Assembly: GCA_964629575.1 (NCBI GenBank)
Contig: CAZVUM010000005.1
Coordinates: forward strand, 1-64,000
Reading direction: 5' to 3'
From: JAYPWI01 sp964629575
Lineage (GTDB): Bacteria; Actinomycetota; Acidimicrobiia; Acidimicrobiales; Poriferisodalaceae
DNA length: 64,000 bases
Shown piece after piece: positions 9,001-17,095 of the stretch (the first letter of the stretch is position 1; each line of letters opens with the position of its first letter). The translations under genes were made by a program, and so were the position numbers. The notes beneath the pieces were generated by a model that searched no databases, was not told the origin of the DNA, and worked only from the letters and a program-made list of their open reading frames with translations.

Positions 9001-9468
9001 TCAGGCCTCGATGGCGACGATCTCCACCCTGAGCTCGTTGCCGCCTGCTTCGTAGCTCACCGTCTCACCGACCCGGCCGCCTTCGAGGGCTTGGCCCATC
9101 GGGGACCCCGGCGACACGATCTCGAGGCCCTCACGTCGTTCTTCGATCGAGCCGAACAGGTATGTCTCGGTTGCGGAGTCCCCCTCGAAGCGGATCTCGA
9201 CGACCACGCCGGCCGAAATGACGCCGCCCTCGGCATCTTCGACGATCTCACAGTTCTCGAGCACCGAGGAGAGATGAAGGATCCTGCCCTGCATCTTCCC
9301 CTGTTCTTCCTTGGCTGCGTGGTAGTCGCCGTTCTCCGACAGGTCGCCGAGCAGGCGCGCTTCTTCGATCTTGTCTGCGATGTCGATGCGCCCTCGTGTG
9401 GTGAGGTCTGTGAACTCCGCGGTGAGGCGAGCATGCGCATCGGGTGACAATCGGTGGATATCCGCCAT
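9001..9468 (-). CDS. greA: transcription elongation factor GreA
   Basis: Rescues backtracked RNA polymerase by stimulating transcript cleavage. The 155-residue product starting MADIHRLSPDAH has the N-terminal coiled coil with the acidic tip motif LLGDLSENGDYHAAKEEQG and the C-terminal FKBP-like domain (SPGSPMGQALEGGRVGE). An in-frame extension upstream to 10068 lies antisense to leuB and is rejected. The ATG at 9468 fits the family length. Confidence 0.93.
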   Translation of the reverse strand: MADIHRLSPDAHARLTAEFTDLTTRGRIDIADKIEEARLLGDLSENGDYHAAKEEQGKMQGRILHLSSVLENCEIVEDAEGGVISAGVVVEIRFEGDSATETYLFGSIEERREGLEIVSPGSPMGQALEGGRVGETVSYEAGGNELRVEIVAIEA

Positions 9469-9558
9469 CTCCGGGAGGGTATCGAATTGACGCGCTCGCC
9501 CCCCTGACGGAACCTTGTCCGATCCATGGTCGACAGGCCGCGTCGGAAGGGAAGACCA

Positions 9559-10548
9559 GTGAGCCACCGCATCGCAGTCATCGGAGGCGACGGCATCGGA
9601 CCAGAGGTCATTTCGGTGGCACTCGACGTCCTCCGGGCGGCCGGCGCCGATCTCGACACCACCGACTACGCGCTCGGGGGCTTCCGCTATCTCGAAGACG
9701 GAACGGTGCTCCCCGACGAGATTCTCGAGGAGCTCAGGGGATTCGACGCCATCCTTCTCGGCGCCGTCGGAACACCCGAGGTCCCGCCCGGTGTGATCGA
9801 GCGCGGTCTGCTGCTGAAGGCCCGCTTCGAGCTGGACCTCTACATCAACCTGCGACCCTTCGTGCTTACCGACGGCCACGAGTTCGTGGTGATCCGCGAA
9901 AACACCGAGGGCATGTACGCGGGTGAGGGTGGATTCCTTCGCAAGGGCACCCCTGACGAGATCGCCACCCAGGGCTCTGTCAACACCCGCAAGGGTGCCG
10001 AGCGCTGTATCCGCTACGGGTTCGAGCTGGCGCGCAGCCGCGAGCGCAAGCACCTCACCCTCGTCCACAAGACGAACGTGCTCACGTTCTCAGGCGATCT
10101 CTGGGAGCGGACCTTCAATGAGGTCGCAACCGAGTACCCCGACGTGGCAACGGCGTACAACCACGTCGACGCCGCGTGCATCTACTTCGTGGAGGACCCG
10201 CACCGCTACGACGTGGTCGTGACCGACAACCTCTTCGGCGACATTCTCACCGACCTGGGTGGCGCCGTCTCGGGCGGCATCGGTCTCGCGAGCTCGGCCA
10301 ACCTCAACCCGGACAGGACCGCTGCGTCGCTGTTTGAGCCGGTCCATGGTTCGGCGCCGGACATCGCCGGTCAGGGACTGGCCAACCCGACCGCTGCGGT
10401 TTTGTCCGGAGCGATGATGATGGACTTCCTCGGCGAGACCGACATCGCCGGCCGCGTGAGGGCCGCCTGCGAGGGTGTTTCGGGCGAGGGTGGCACCGAG
10501 GCCATCGCCAAGGCGATCCTCGCGAACCTCGAGTCCGGGGGCTCCTGA
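9559..10548 (+). CDS. leuB: 3-isopropylmalate dehydrogenase
   Basis: NAD-dependent oxidative decarboxylase of leucine synthesis, 329 residues from the GTG at 9559. That start is preceded by GGAAGGGA; an ATG at 9526 lacks such a site. Motifs are IGGDGIGPEV, NLRPFV, VIRENTEGMYAGEGG, and the metal/substrate segment TDNLFGDILTDLGGAVSGG. FEPVHGSAPDIAGQGLANP forms part of the cofactor site. The TGA overlaps the ATG of the citramalate synthase gene by one base, so the two are translationally coupled. Confidence 0.93.
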   Translation: MSHRIAVIGGDGIGPEVISVALDVLRAAGADLDTTDYALGGFRYLEDGTVLPDEILEELRGFDAILLGAVGTPEVPPGVIERGLLLKARFELDLYINLRPFVLTDGHEFVVIRENTEGMYAGEGGFLRKGTPDEIATQGSVNTRKGAERCIRYGFELARSRERKHLTLVHKTNVLTFSGDLWERTFNEVATEYPDVATAYNHVDAACIYFVEDPHRYDVVVTDNLFGDILTDLGGAVSGGIGLASSANLNPDRTAASLFEPVHGSAPDIAGQGLANPTAAVLSGAMMMDFLGETDIAGRVRAACEGVSGEGGTEAIAKAILANLESGGS

Positions 10549-12212
10549 TGTCTGCGGACCCGGTCGAGGCCCCAGCGCTCGACCGCCAGGGCGTCAGGGA
10601 TCCGTCGTGGCCCGCGCACGTCGAGATCTTCGACACCACGCTGCGCGACGGTGTCCAGTTCGAAGGCATCTCGGTCAGCCCCGACGACAAGCTGAAGGTG
10701 GCACGCCAGCTCGACCTCCTCGGCGTCCACTGGATCGAAGGTGGTTGGCCTGGGTCCAATCCCAAAGACGAGGAGTTCTTCGCCAGGGCCGCCACCGAGC
10801 TGCAGCTCGAGAACTCGACCCTCGTCGCCTTCGGCTCCACGAGGAGGCCCAAGGGCCGCGTCGACGAGGACCAGACGCTTTCTTCGCTCCTCGAGGCCGG
10901 CACATCGACGGTCTGCATCGTCGGCAAATCGTGGGACTATCACGTCACCGAAGCGCTGCGTCAGACACTCGACGAGGGCGTGGCAATGGTGGGCGACTCC
11001 GTGGAGTACCTGAAGGCGGAGGGTCGTCGGGTCTTCTTCGACGCCGAGCACTTCTTCGACGGCTACAAGCGCAACCCGGAGTTCGCGCTCCGTGTTCTCG
11101 AAGCCGCGGCGGTGAACGGCGCGGACTGCCTCGTCCTGTGTGACACCAACGGTGGGTCGCTTCCCCACGAGGTCGAGTCGATCGTGGCCGACGTCGTCTC
11201 GCACTTCGACGGCGTTCAGATCGGGATGCACACCCAGAACGACACTGGATGCGCCGTGGCCAACGCCGTCGCGGGTGTGGTGTCGGGTGCCACGCATGTC
11301 CAGGGAACGATGAACGGGTACGGCGAACGCACGGGCAACTGCGACAACACAGTGTTGGTGCCGAACCTCACCCTCAAGATGGGGATCGAGACGGTGCCCC
11401 GCGACCGCATCGCCCGACTGACGGGCGTGTCGCACCACGTCGCGGAGCTGATGAACATGCCGCCGCAGCACCAGCAGCCCTACGTGGGCAGCTCGGCGTT
11501 CGCGCACAAGGCCGGCCTCCACACCAGTGCCATCGCTCGGCGGCCCGACAGCTACGAACACGTCGACCCCGGTGCAGTGGGCAACCACACGCGGTTCCTG
11601 CTCGGAGACCTCTCCGGGCGGGCGTCGGTGGAGCTGAAGGCCGAAGAGCTCGGCATCGAGCTGGACAACAAGGCGATGGTCGACGTCGTCGACGAACTGA
11701 AGCGCCTCGAGCACGAGGGCTACCACTTCGAGGTGGCCGACGCGTCGCTCGAGCTGATGCTGCGCCGCGCCGCCGGCGAAACGCACGACTTCTTCAACGT
11801 CGAGTCGTTCCGCGTGCTGGTCGAACGCGGGCGCGACAGAGAGTTCGGCACTGAAGCCACCCTCCGCGTGAGCGTGGGGGACGAGCGCCACGTGACGGTC
11901 GGTGAGGGTGACGGTCCGGTCAATGCGCTCGACAACGCGTTTCGCAATGCGGTGGGGAGTCGCTATCCGCAGCTCTCGTCGGTGCATCTCACCGACTACA
12001 AGGTCCGCGTGCTCGACACCGACAGGGGCACCGAAGCGGTCACCCGAGTCCTCATCGACACGGCGGACGAGCAGGGTTCGTGGACCACGATCGGCGTGTC
12101 GGAGAACATCATCGAGGCCAGCTGGTTGGCCCTGCGCGACGCCCTGATCTACGCCTTGCTGCGAAGCGGCGCCACCGTGCCCTCGTCGTCACCGGACGAC
12201 GAAGCTCTCTAG
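10548..12212 (+). CDS. cimA: (R)-citramalate synthase / 2-isopropylmalate synthase family
   Basis: A 554-residue HMG-CoA-lyase-like TIM-barrel enzyme with the LeuA-dimer regulatory domain at the C-terminus. Motifs include EIFDTTLRDGVQFEG (metal Asp), GGWPGSNPKDEEFF, LCDTNGGSLPHEV, GMHTQNDTGCAVANA and GYGERTGNCDN. The GWPGSNPKD signature and length fit the CimA group, which condenses pyruvate with acetyl-CoA to feed LeuCD and LeuB toward 2-oxobutyrate and isoleucine. A typical leuA is not in the window. Its last codon TAG is shared with the -10 box of the next gene. Confidence 0.85.
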   Translation: MSADPVEAPALDRQGVRDPSWPAHVEIFDTTLRDGVQFEGISVSPDDKLKVARQLDLLGVHWIEGGWPGSNPKDEEFFARAATELQLENSTLVAFGSTRRPKGRVDEDQTLSSLLEAGTSTVCIVGKSWDYHVTEALRQTLDEGVAMVGDSVEYLKAEGRRVFFDAEHFFDGYKRNPEFALRVLEAAAVNGADCLVLCDTNGGSLPHEVESIVADVVSHFDGVQIGMHTQNDTGCAVANAVAGVVSGATHVQGTMNGYGERTGNCDNTVLVPNLTLKMGIETVPRDRIARLTGVSHHVAELMNMPPQHQQPYVGSSAFAHKAGLHTSAIARRPDSYEHVDPGAVGNHTRFLLGDLSGRASVELKAEELGIELDNKAMVDVVDELKRLEHEGYHFEVADASLELMLRRAAGETHDFFNVESFRVLVERGRDREFGTEATLRVSVGDERHVTVGEGDGPVNALDNAFRNAVGSRYPQLSSVHLTDYKVRVLDTDRGTEAVTRVLIDTADEQGSWTTIGVSENIIEASWLALRDALIYALLRSGATVPSSSPDDEAL

Positions 12213-12215
12213 ACT
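12210..12215 (+). promoter_or_regulatory. leaderless-type -10 box inside the cimA stop
   Basis: TAGACT lies 8 nt before the ATG at 12224, the same placement as at other leaderless starts in this window. Its first three bases are the cimA stop codon. Confidence 0.45.
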
Positions 12216-12223
12216 GACGGGCG

Positions 12224-12748
12224 ATGGCTGCACCCGAACACGTGCCGGTCGCGCCGCTCGAGCGCACCCGCTCCTACACCTCACCCGACGCCGTCCCCGA
12301 TGCCTGGTGCGCCGATCGGCCCGCCGATCTGTCCGGTGTTCAACCCTCCGGTGGGCCGATGGGGCACCAGGGTCCCGATCAGGGCTATGCGCTGAAGCTG
12401 TGTCGTCGTTTCGCAGACGACATCCACCTGGCCTCTGGCGAGGATCGCCGCGACGTGGATCGCGGGTGCGTCCAGATCGCGCTCAAGCGCGCCTCGCTCT
12501 ATGGCCGAGCACCGGTCGTGCACGACCTGGAGATCGCCTACCGGGTGTGGGGCTTCTTGGACCCCGAGCCGGACGAACAGCTCGTTCTCGCGCGCCGGCC
12601 TCGGTTCGAGGGCGTCGCCGAGCGGCACCACTACCCAGACGCTCGCCAGCTCGTGGCCAGCGTTCCCGAAGCGACGCTGAGCCAGACCCCCGCCGAGATC
12701 GAGGCCGCGCATCGTGCGGACTGGGCCTCACTTCTGGAGCTGTCGTGA
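12224..12748 (+). CDS. conserved hypothetical protein
   Basis: A 174-residue soluble protein with no recognised catalytic motif. A Pro-rich N-terminus is followed by a compact alpha/beta region (LKLCRRFADDIHLASGEDRR, KRASLYGRAPVVHDLEIAYR). The body of the protein looks like an enzyme-associated or scaffold domain of actinobacteria, but no family can be named. A leaderless-type -10 box precedes it. Its TGA overlaps the GTG of the following gene by four bases (GTGA), so the three genes between cimA and gltX form a coupled set. Confidence 0.7.
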   Translation: MAAPEHVPVAPLERTRSYTSPDAVPDAWCADRPADLSGVQPSGGPMGHQGPDQGYALKLCRRFADDIHLASGEDRRDVDRGCVQIALKRASLYGRAPVVHDLEIAYRVWGFLDPEPDEQLVLARRPRFEGVAERHHYPDARQLVASVPEATLSQTPAEIEAAHRADWASLLELS

Positions 12749-13341
12749 CCGGCGCCATCACCGTGCTTCCCGACAAGGAACTGATGCGGCTCCACCGGCG
12801 AGCGTGCACGGATTTCGCGGCGCGGCTTCGGCTTCCGGCGTGGGAGCACCTGCCGATGCCGCTCGCTGCGCCCATGGTCGATCTCACCGTCGGTGATCTG
12901 CTCCGCCAGGTGGCCGATGGCAACCTCGCAACCGCAGCGGAGCTGTCGGGCCAGCCCGCGCCAGGGCCCCTCGATCTCGGCCTGGAGCCCATCGACGTCG
13001 TCGTGGAGAGCATCCGAACGGTGCTGACCGTTGCCTCCTCGCTCGATCCAGAGGCCGGCTTCTCGCCCGCCCGCCGCGAGCTCCTGTGGACTCGAGTGGT
13101 GGAGTTGACCCTTCTGGGGTACGACCTCCAACAGGCGATTCACGCCGGCGCAGGCCTCGATGATCTCCTGGTCGATCGCATCCTCGTCGCCGAACCCGAC
13201 GTCAGCGTGTGGCCCCACCTCGACCCGATCGAGTCGGACCTGTCGACGCCTCCGCTCCAGCGTCTCCTCGCCCAGCACGGGCGACCGTCGGGCCTGTGGG
13301 TCGATCCCACGGACCCCACCTGCGGCACCGGTCAGTGCTGA
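12745..13341 (+). CDS. hypothetical protein, second of a coupled trio
   Basis: A 198-residue protein from the GTG at 12745, which overlaps the preceding stop by four bases. A longer frame starting at 12307 is antisense-like in composition and is rejected. The sequence is rich in Leu/Pro/Asp helices (LWTRVVELTLLGYDLQQAIHAG) with no cysteines or nucleotide-binding motif until a final C-x5-C near the end. No family is recognised. Confidence 0.6.
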   Translation: MTGAITVLPDKELMRLHRRACTDFAARLRLPAWEHLPMPLAAPMVDLTVGDLLRQVADGNLATAAELSGQPAPGPLDLGLEPIDVVVESIRTVLTVASSLDPEAGFSPARRELLWTRVVELTLLGYDLQQAIHAGAGLDDLLVDRILVAEPDVSVWPHLDPIESDLSTPPLQRLLAQHGRPSGLWVDPTDPTCGTGQC

Positions 13342-13351
13342 GGGCCAGCCC

Positions 13352-13918
13352 TTGCTGAGGGAGTGGCTGAGGCTTCACCAACTCGCCGCCGCGGAGTTCG
13401 ACTTCAGGGTCAGGCAGATCCTCCCCGAGTACTGGGAGGCGTCGACTCCGTGCGGTGAATGGGACGTCTATGAGCTCGTGAACCACAACGTCACCGAGAA
13501 CCTGTGGGTGCCGATCGTGCTCTCAGGGCATGCCGCCGACGAGGTCGGCGGCCTCGACGGAGACCAGCTCGGCGCCGATCCAGAGTTGGCCTGGGAAGAC
13601 TCCTGGCGCGACGCCGTTCAGGCGTTCGCCGAGGTCGACGGAGAGTCGACCGTTCGGCTCGCAGCCGGGGAGACGGGCGTGCTCGAGTACCTCAGACAGC
13701 GCACGGCCGACATGGCCATCCACGCGTGGGATCTCGCAACCGGGATCGGCGTCGACGACGCCTTGGACGAAGAGGTGGTGGTCGCGGTGCACGAGTGGGC
13801 GGCCCCGCACAGCGAGCTCTTCGCGCAGCTGCCGGAGTTGTTCGACCCCCCGATCACCTCGCCGCCTGGTGCCGATCTGCAGACCCGTCTCCTCAACCTG
13901 TTCGGCCGAGAGGTGTGA
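13352..13918 (+). CDS. TIGR03086/maleylpyruvate-isomerase-like (DinB superfamily) protein
   Basis: About 188 residues of the four-helix DinB/MDMPI_N type. The N-terminal pattern STPCGEWDVYELVNHNV is the family hallmark, with His as metal ligand. QRTADMAIHAWDLATGIG supplies the later His region (family metal ligands: His, His, His). Members are metal-dependent mycothiol-linked enzymes or proteins of unknown role. The start is uncertain: TTG at 13352, 7 nt after GAGGG, is chosen because the frame upstream lies inside the previous gene. It ends one base before gltX. Confidence 0.7.
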   Translation: MLREWLRLHQLAAAEFDFRVRQILPEYWEASTPCGEWDVYELVNHNVTENLWVPIVLSGHAADEVGGLDGDQLGADPELAWEDSWRDAVQAFAEVDGESTVRLAAGETGVLEYLRQRTADMAIHAWDLATGIGVDDALDEEVVVAVHEWAAPHSELFAQLPELFDPPITSPPGADLQTRLLNLFGREV

Positions 13919-13919
13919 C

Positions 13920-15320
13920 GTGACCACCCGACTTCGCTTCGCTCCAGCGCCCACCGGCTTCCTGCACTTGGGATCAGCGAGAACCGCGCTCTTCAACTGG
14001 CTGTACGCACGCCACACCGGCGGAGAACTCATTCTTCGCATCGAGGACACCAACGCCGACCTCGCCAGGCCCGAGCTCGTCGACAACATCCTCCAATCGC
14101 TCGAGTGGCTGGGGCTCGACTGGGACGGCGAGCCCGTGCGTCAATCCGAACGCACGCACCTGTACCTCGACGCGATCGAGACGCTGCTCTCCGGTGGCGC
14201 CGCCTACCGGTGCGATTGCACGCGCGAGCAACTCGATGCTCGCGGCGGTGGCCAGGCTCACGGCTACGACGGTCACTGTCGGGACCGCGCGAGACCCGAC
14301 GGCGAGGGAGTTGCTGTGCGCTTCCGCGTCCCCGAGTCGGGTGTGACGGGCTTCGACGACATCGTGCGCGGCCGGGTCGAGTTCTCCAACGTCGAGCTGG
14401 AGGACTTCGTGATCCGTCGGGGTGACGGGTCGGCGACGTTCATCGTCGCCAACGCGGTCGATGACGCGGATCTCGAGATGACGCACGTCGTGCGCGGTGA
14501 GGACCTCCTCAATCCCACCCCCCGGATCCTCCTCGTGCGCGAGGCCCTGGGCGCGGGTGAGCCCCCGGTCTTCGCCCACCTCCCGCTGATCGTGAACGAG
14601 CAACGCAAGAAGCTCTCCAAACGCAGAGATGATGTCTCGCTGACGTCGTACCGCGAGCGGGGCTTCTTGTCCGAGGCGATGGTCAACTACCTCGCCCTGC
14701 TCGGGTGGGGTCCGCCCGACGACGTCGAGGTCAGGCCGCTGGCCGAGATCGTGGAGCTGTTCGAGCTGACGGACATCAACCCGGCGGCGGCGGCGTTCGA
14801 TCAGAAGAAGCTCGAGGCGATCAACGGCGAGTACATCCGGGCCCTTCCCACCCGGAGCTTCGCCGATGCGATCGCCCCGTTCGTGGCGGTCGAGCCGTGG
14901 GGTGCGAGCGTCGGGGTCGACGAGCTGATCGACGTCGCGCCTCTGATCCAGGAGCGGACCAGGGTGCTCGATGAGGCCGCACCGCAGCTCGACTTCTTCT
15001 TCCTCGACGAGCCCGCACGCGATGCCGCGTCGTGGGACAAGGTGATGACCACCGACGATGCGGTGCCGATTCTCACTGCGGCGCTGGACCGGCTCCCCTC
15101 CGCGGAGTGGACGAGTGAGTCGCTGCACGCTCTCCTACTGACGATCGGGGAGAGCCGGGGGCTCAAGCTCGGCAAGGCGCAGGCACCGGTACGCGTCGCC
15201 CTGACAGGGCGCACCGTGGGTCCTCCGCTCTTCGAGTCGATGGTCGCGATGGGACGCGACGAGGTGGTGGCGCGAGTCGAGCGGGCAGCCCGCGATCTCG
15301 GTGTGCCGGTCTCGGACTGA
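13920..15320 (+). CDS. gltX: glutamyl-tRNA synthetase
   Basis: Class I aminoacyl-tRNA synthetase charging tRNA-Glu. In bacteria lacking GlnRS it also charges tRNA-Gln for later amidation. From the GTG at 13920 (MTTRLRFAPAPTGFLHLGSA) the product has 466 residues. It has the HIGH-type motif FLHLGSA, the zinc-less insert, VRGEDLLNPTPRI, and the KMSKS-type motif KKLSKRRDD, then the anticodon-binding helical domain. It starts one base after the preceding gene and ends 38 bp before a tRNA-Gln gene. Confidence 0.95.
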   Translation: MTTRLRFAPAPTGFLHLGSARTALFNWLYARHTGGELILRIEDTNADLARPELVDNILQSLEWLGLDWDGEPVRQSERTHLYLDAIETLLSGGAAYRCDCTREQLDARGGGQAHGYDGHCRDRARPDGEGVAVRFRVPESGVTGFDDIVRGRVEFSNVELEDFVIRRGDGSATFIVANAVDDADLEMTHVVRGEDLLNPTPRILLVREALGAGEPPVFAHLPLIVNEQRKKLSKRRDDVSLTSYRERGFLSEAMVNYLALLGWGPPDDVEVRPLAEIVELFELTDINPAAAAFDQKKLEAINGEYIRALPTRSFADAIAPFVAVEPWGASVGVDELIDVAPLIQERTRVLDEAAPQLDFFFLDEPARDAASWDKVMTTDDAVPILTAALDRLPSAEWTSESLHALLLTIGESRGLKLGKAQAPVRVALTGRTVGPPLFESMVAMGRDEVVARVERAARDLGVPVSD

Positions 15321-15358
15321 CCCTGTATTCTGGCCGACGCCCTCGGGCGCCATTTCTT

Positions 15359-15433
15359 TCGGGGATGGTGTAATTGGCAACACAGCTGGTTCTGGTCCAG
15401 CCATTGGGGGTTCAAGTCCTCCTCCCCGAACCA
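15359..15433 (+). tRNA. tRNA-Gln (anticodon CUG)
   Basis: A full cloverleaf can be drawn: acceptor TCGGGGA/TCCCCGA, D stem GTGT/ACAC, and anticodon stem GCTGG/CCAGC around TTCTGGT with CTG at 34-36. The T arm is GGGGG-TTCAAGT-CCTCC with one wobble, the discriminator is A, and CCA is encoded. The codon read is CAG. A strong terminator follows. Its placement right after gltX fits glutamate charging followed by transamidation. Confidence 0.95.
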
Positions 15434-15441
15434 TCGAGCTG

Positions 15442-15466
15442 AAGGGCCCCGAACCCCGGGGCCCTT
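15442..15466 (+). terminator. terminator after tRNA-Gln
   Basis: AAGGGCCCCG and CGGGGCCCTT form a perfect 10-bp stem with loop AACCC, followed by CTTCTTCG. It lies 9 bp after the tRNA and is the likely end of the gltX-tRNA transcript. Confidence 0.75.
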
Positions 15467-15527
15467 CTTCGCGCAGCGCCGAAGGCGGCGGCGCCAACGC
15501 AGCACGGTCGGGCCCCGATCACTCAAC

Positions 15528-15555
15528 TTGCCTTGACCGACCAGAGTGCTAACTT
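15528..15555 (+). promoter_or_regulatory. candidate promoter of the liv operon
   Basis: TTGCCT (15528-15533), a 16-bp spacer and TAACTT (15550-15555) lie 54 bp before the livG start and after the tRNA terminator. This is a plausible sigma-70-type promoter, assigned by eye only. Confidence 0.3.
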
Positions 15556-15608
15556 GCCGGACGCCACCGGGGCCTCGCCCCGGGACGACCAGGGGAGGGG
15601 TTCACGCA

Positions 15609-16376
15609 GTGGCGTTGCTCGAAGTCTCAGACATCTCCGTGCAGTTCGGCGGTATCCGCGCGCTTGACGATCTTTCGTTCGAAATCGAAGAAGGACAGAT
15701 CCTCGGGCTCATCGGGCCGAACGGTGCGGGTAAGACCACGCTATTCAACGTGGTCAGTAGGATCTACGACCCGACGCAAGGATCGGTGACCTTCGACGGT
15801 CACGACCTCCTTGCGCTGCCGGCTCATGCCATCAGCCGGGTGGGTGTGTATCGCACGTTCCAGAACCTCGCGCTCTGGCCGGGGATGACCGTCCTCGAGA
15901 ACGTCATGGTGGGTGACCACACACGGACCAAGGCGAACTTCTTCACGGCGGCCTTTCGGCTCGGGACCAAGCAGGAGGAGCAGGCGCTCAAGCGCCGGGC
16001 GTGGGAAGCACTCGAAGAGCTCGACCTCGAAGAGCACGCGTATCACCCTGCGGCTGCTCTGCCGTTCGGCACGCTGAAGCGCATCGAGCTCGCTCGGGCC
16101 CTCATCGCTGATCCACGTCTGGTGATGCTCGACGAGCCGGCGTCGGGCCTCACCCACGCCGAGGTCGATTCGCTCGCCCAGGACATCAGGAACCTGCGAG
16201 ACAATCACAACCTCACGGTTCTGCTGGTCGAGCACCACATGCGGATGGTGCTCGGCATCAGCGAGCACCTCGTGGTGCTCAACTTCGGCCGCAAGATCGC
16301 TGACGGTCACCCCGATGTCGTTCGCAACGACCCCGAGGTGATCGAGGCCTACCTGGGGAGTGGAAACAGTGAGTGA
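15609..16376 (+). CDS. livG: branched-chain amino acid ABC transporter ATP-binding protein LivG
   Basis: ATPase of a Liv/HAAT-family importer. 255 residues from the GTG at 15609, which follows GGGGAGGGG; earlier in-frame codons lack a binding site. It has Walker A GPNGAGKTTLFN, the LivG-type region PAHAISRVGVYRTFQNLALW, a signature reading LPFGTLKRIELARAL in place of LSGGQ, Walker B LVMLDEPASGL, and the switch His in LLVEHHMRMV. The unusual signature (FGTLKR) is common in LivG, where the motif is LxyGxqR-like. First gene of a six-gene liv cluster. Confidence 0.92.
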   Translation: MALLEVSDISVQFGGIRALDDLSFEIEEGQILGLIGPNGAGKTTLFNVVSRIYDPTQGSVTFDGHDLLALPAHAISRVGVYRTFQNLALWPGMTVLENVMVGDHTRTKANFFTAAFRLGTKQEEQALKRRAWEALEELDLEEHAYHPAAALPFGTLKRIELARALIADPRLVMLDEPASGLTHAEVDSLAQDIRNLRDNHNLTVLLVEHHMRMVLGISEHLVVLNFGRKIADGHPDVVRNDPEVIEAYLGSGNSE

Positions 16377-17082
16377 TGTGATGCTGAAGGTCGAGGGCCT
16401 TCACGCAAGCTACGGCGCTGTGTCCGTGCTTCGCGGGCTCGACTTCGAGGTTCCCGACGGCGAAGTCCGCGTGATCCTCGGCGCCAACGGCGCCGGAAAG
16501 ACCACCACGCTGCGGGCGATCTGCAACATGTGCAACGTCAGCGGCACGGTGGAGTTCGAAGGCGAGAACATCGTCGGCACCTCGACTGCACAGATCGTCC
16601 AGAAGGGCGTGGCTCACGTCCCCCAGGGACGCGGAACCTTCCCGGAGTTGTCGGTGACCGACAACCTGCTGGTCGGCGCCTATGTCCGCAAGGACAATGA
16701 GGTTCGGGACGACATCGGGCGTTGGTTCGAGATCTTCCCGCGGCTCGAGGAGCGCAAGGACCAGCTCGCTGGTTCGTTGTCCGGTGGCGAGCAGCAGATG
16801 CTCGCCGTCGCAAGGGCGCTGATGAGCCGCCCCCGGCTTCTCCTGCTGGACGAGCCGTCGCTCGGCCTTGCACCGCTCATCATCGAGGACCTCTTCGAGC
16901 GCTTCACGGCGCTCAACAAGGAGACGGGACTGACCATGCTCGTCGTCGAGCAGAACGCCAACCTTGCTCTCGAGATGGCCGATTACGGCTACGTGATCGA
17001 GTCAGGACACATCACTCTGTCGGGACCGGCGGACCAGCTCAAGAACGATCCTGCTGTGCAGGAAGCGTACTTGGGCGCCTAG
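16369..17082 (+). CDS. livF: branched-chain amino acid ABC transporter ATP-binding protein LivF
   Basis: Second ATPase, expected to pair with LivG. 237 residues from the GTG at 16369, which lies 7 nt after GGGGAGTGG and overlaps livG by 8 bp. A GTG at 16360 is also possible. Motifs are GANGAGKTTTLRAI, GVAHVPQGRGTFPELSV (the Q-loop form characteristic of LivF), the canonical LSGGEQQMLAVARAL signature, LLLDEPSLGLAPL and VVEQNANLALE. Confidence 0.93.
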   Translation: MSDVMLKVEGLHASYGAVSVLRGLDFEVPDGEVRVILGANGAGKTTTLRAICNMCNVSGTVEFEGENIVGTSTAQIVQKGVAHVPQGRGTFPELSVTDNLLVGAYVRKDNEVRDDIGRWFEIFPRLEERKDQLAGSLSGGEQQMLAVARALMSRPRLLLLDEPSLGLAPLIIEDLFERFTALNKETGLTMLVVEQNANLALEMADYGYVIESGHITLSGPADQLKNDPAVQEAYLGA

Positions 17083-17095
17083 GAGGCAGTACTTC

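Noticed and set aside
9469..10068. N-terminal extension of greA
   Set aside because: The in-frame extension is antisense to leuB and GreA is full length from 9468.
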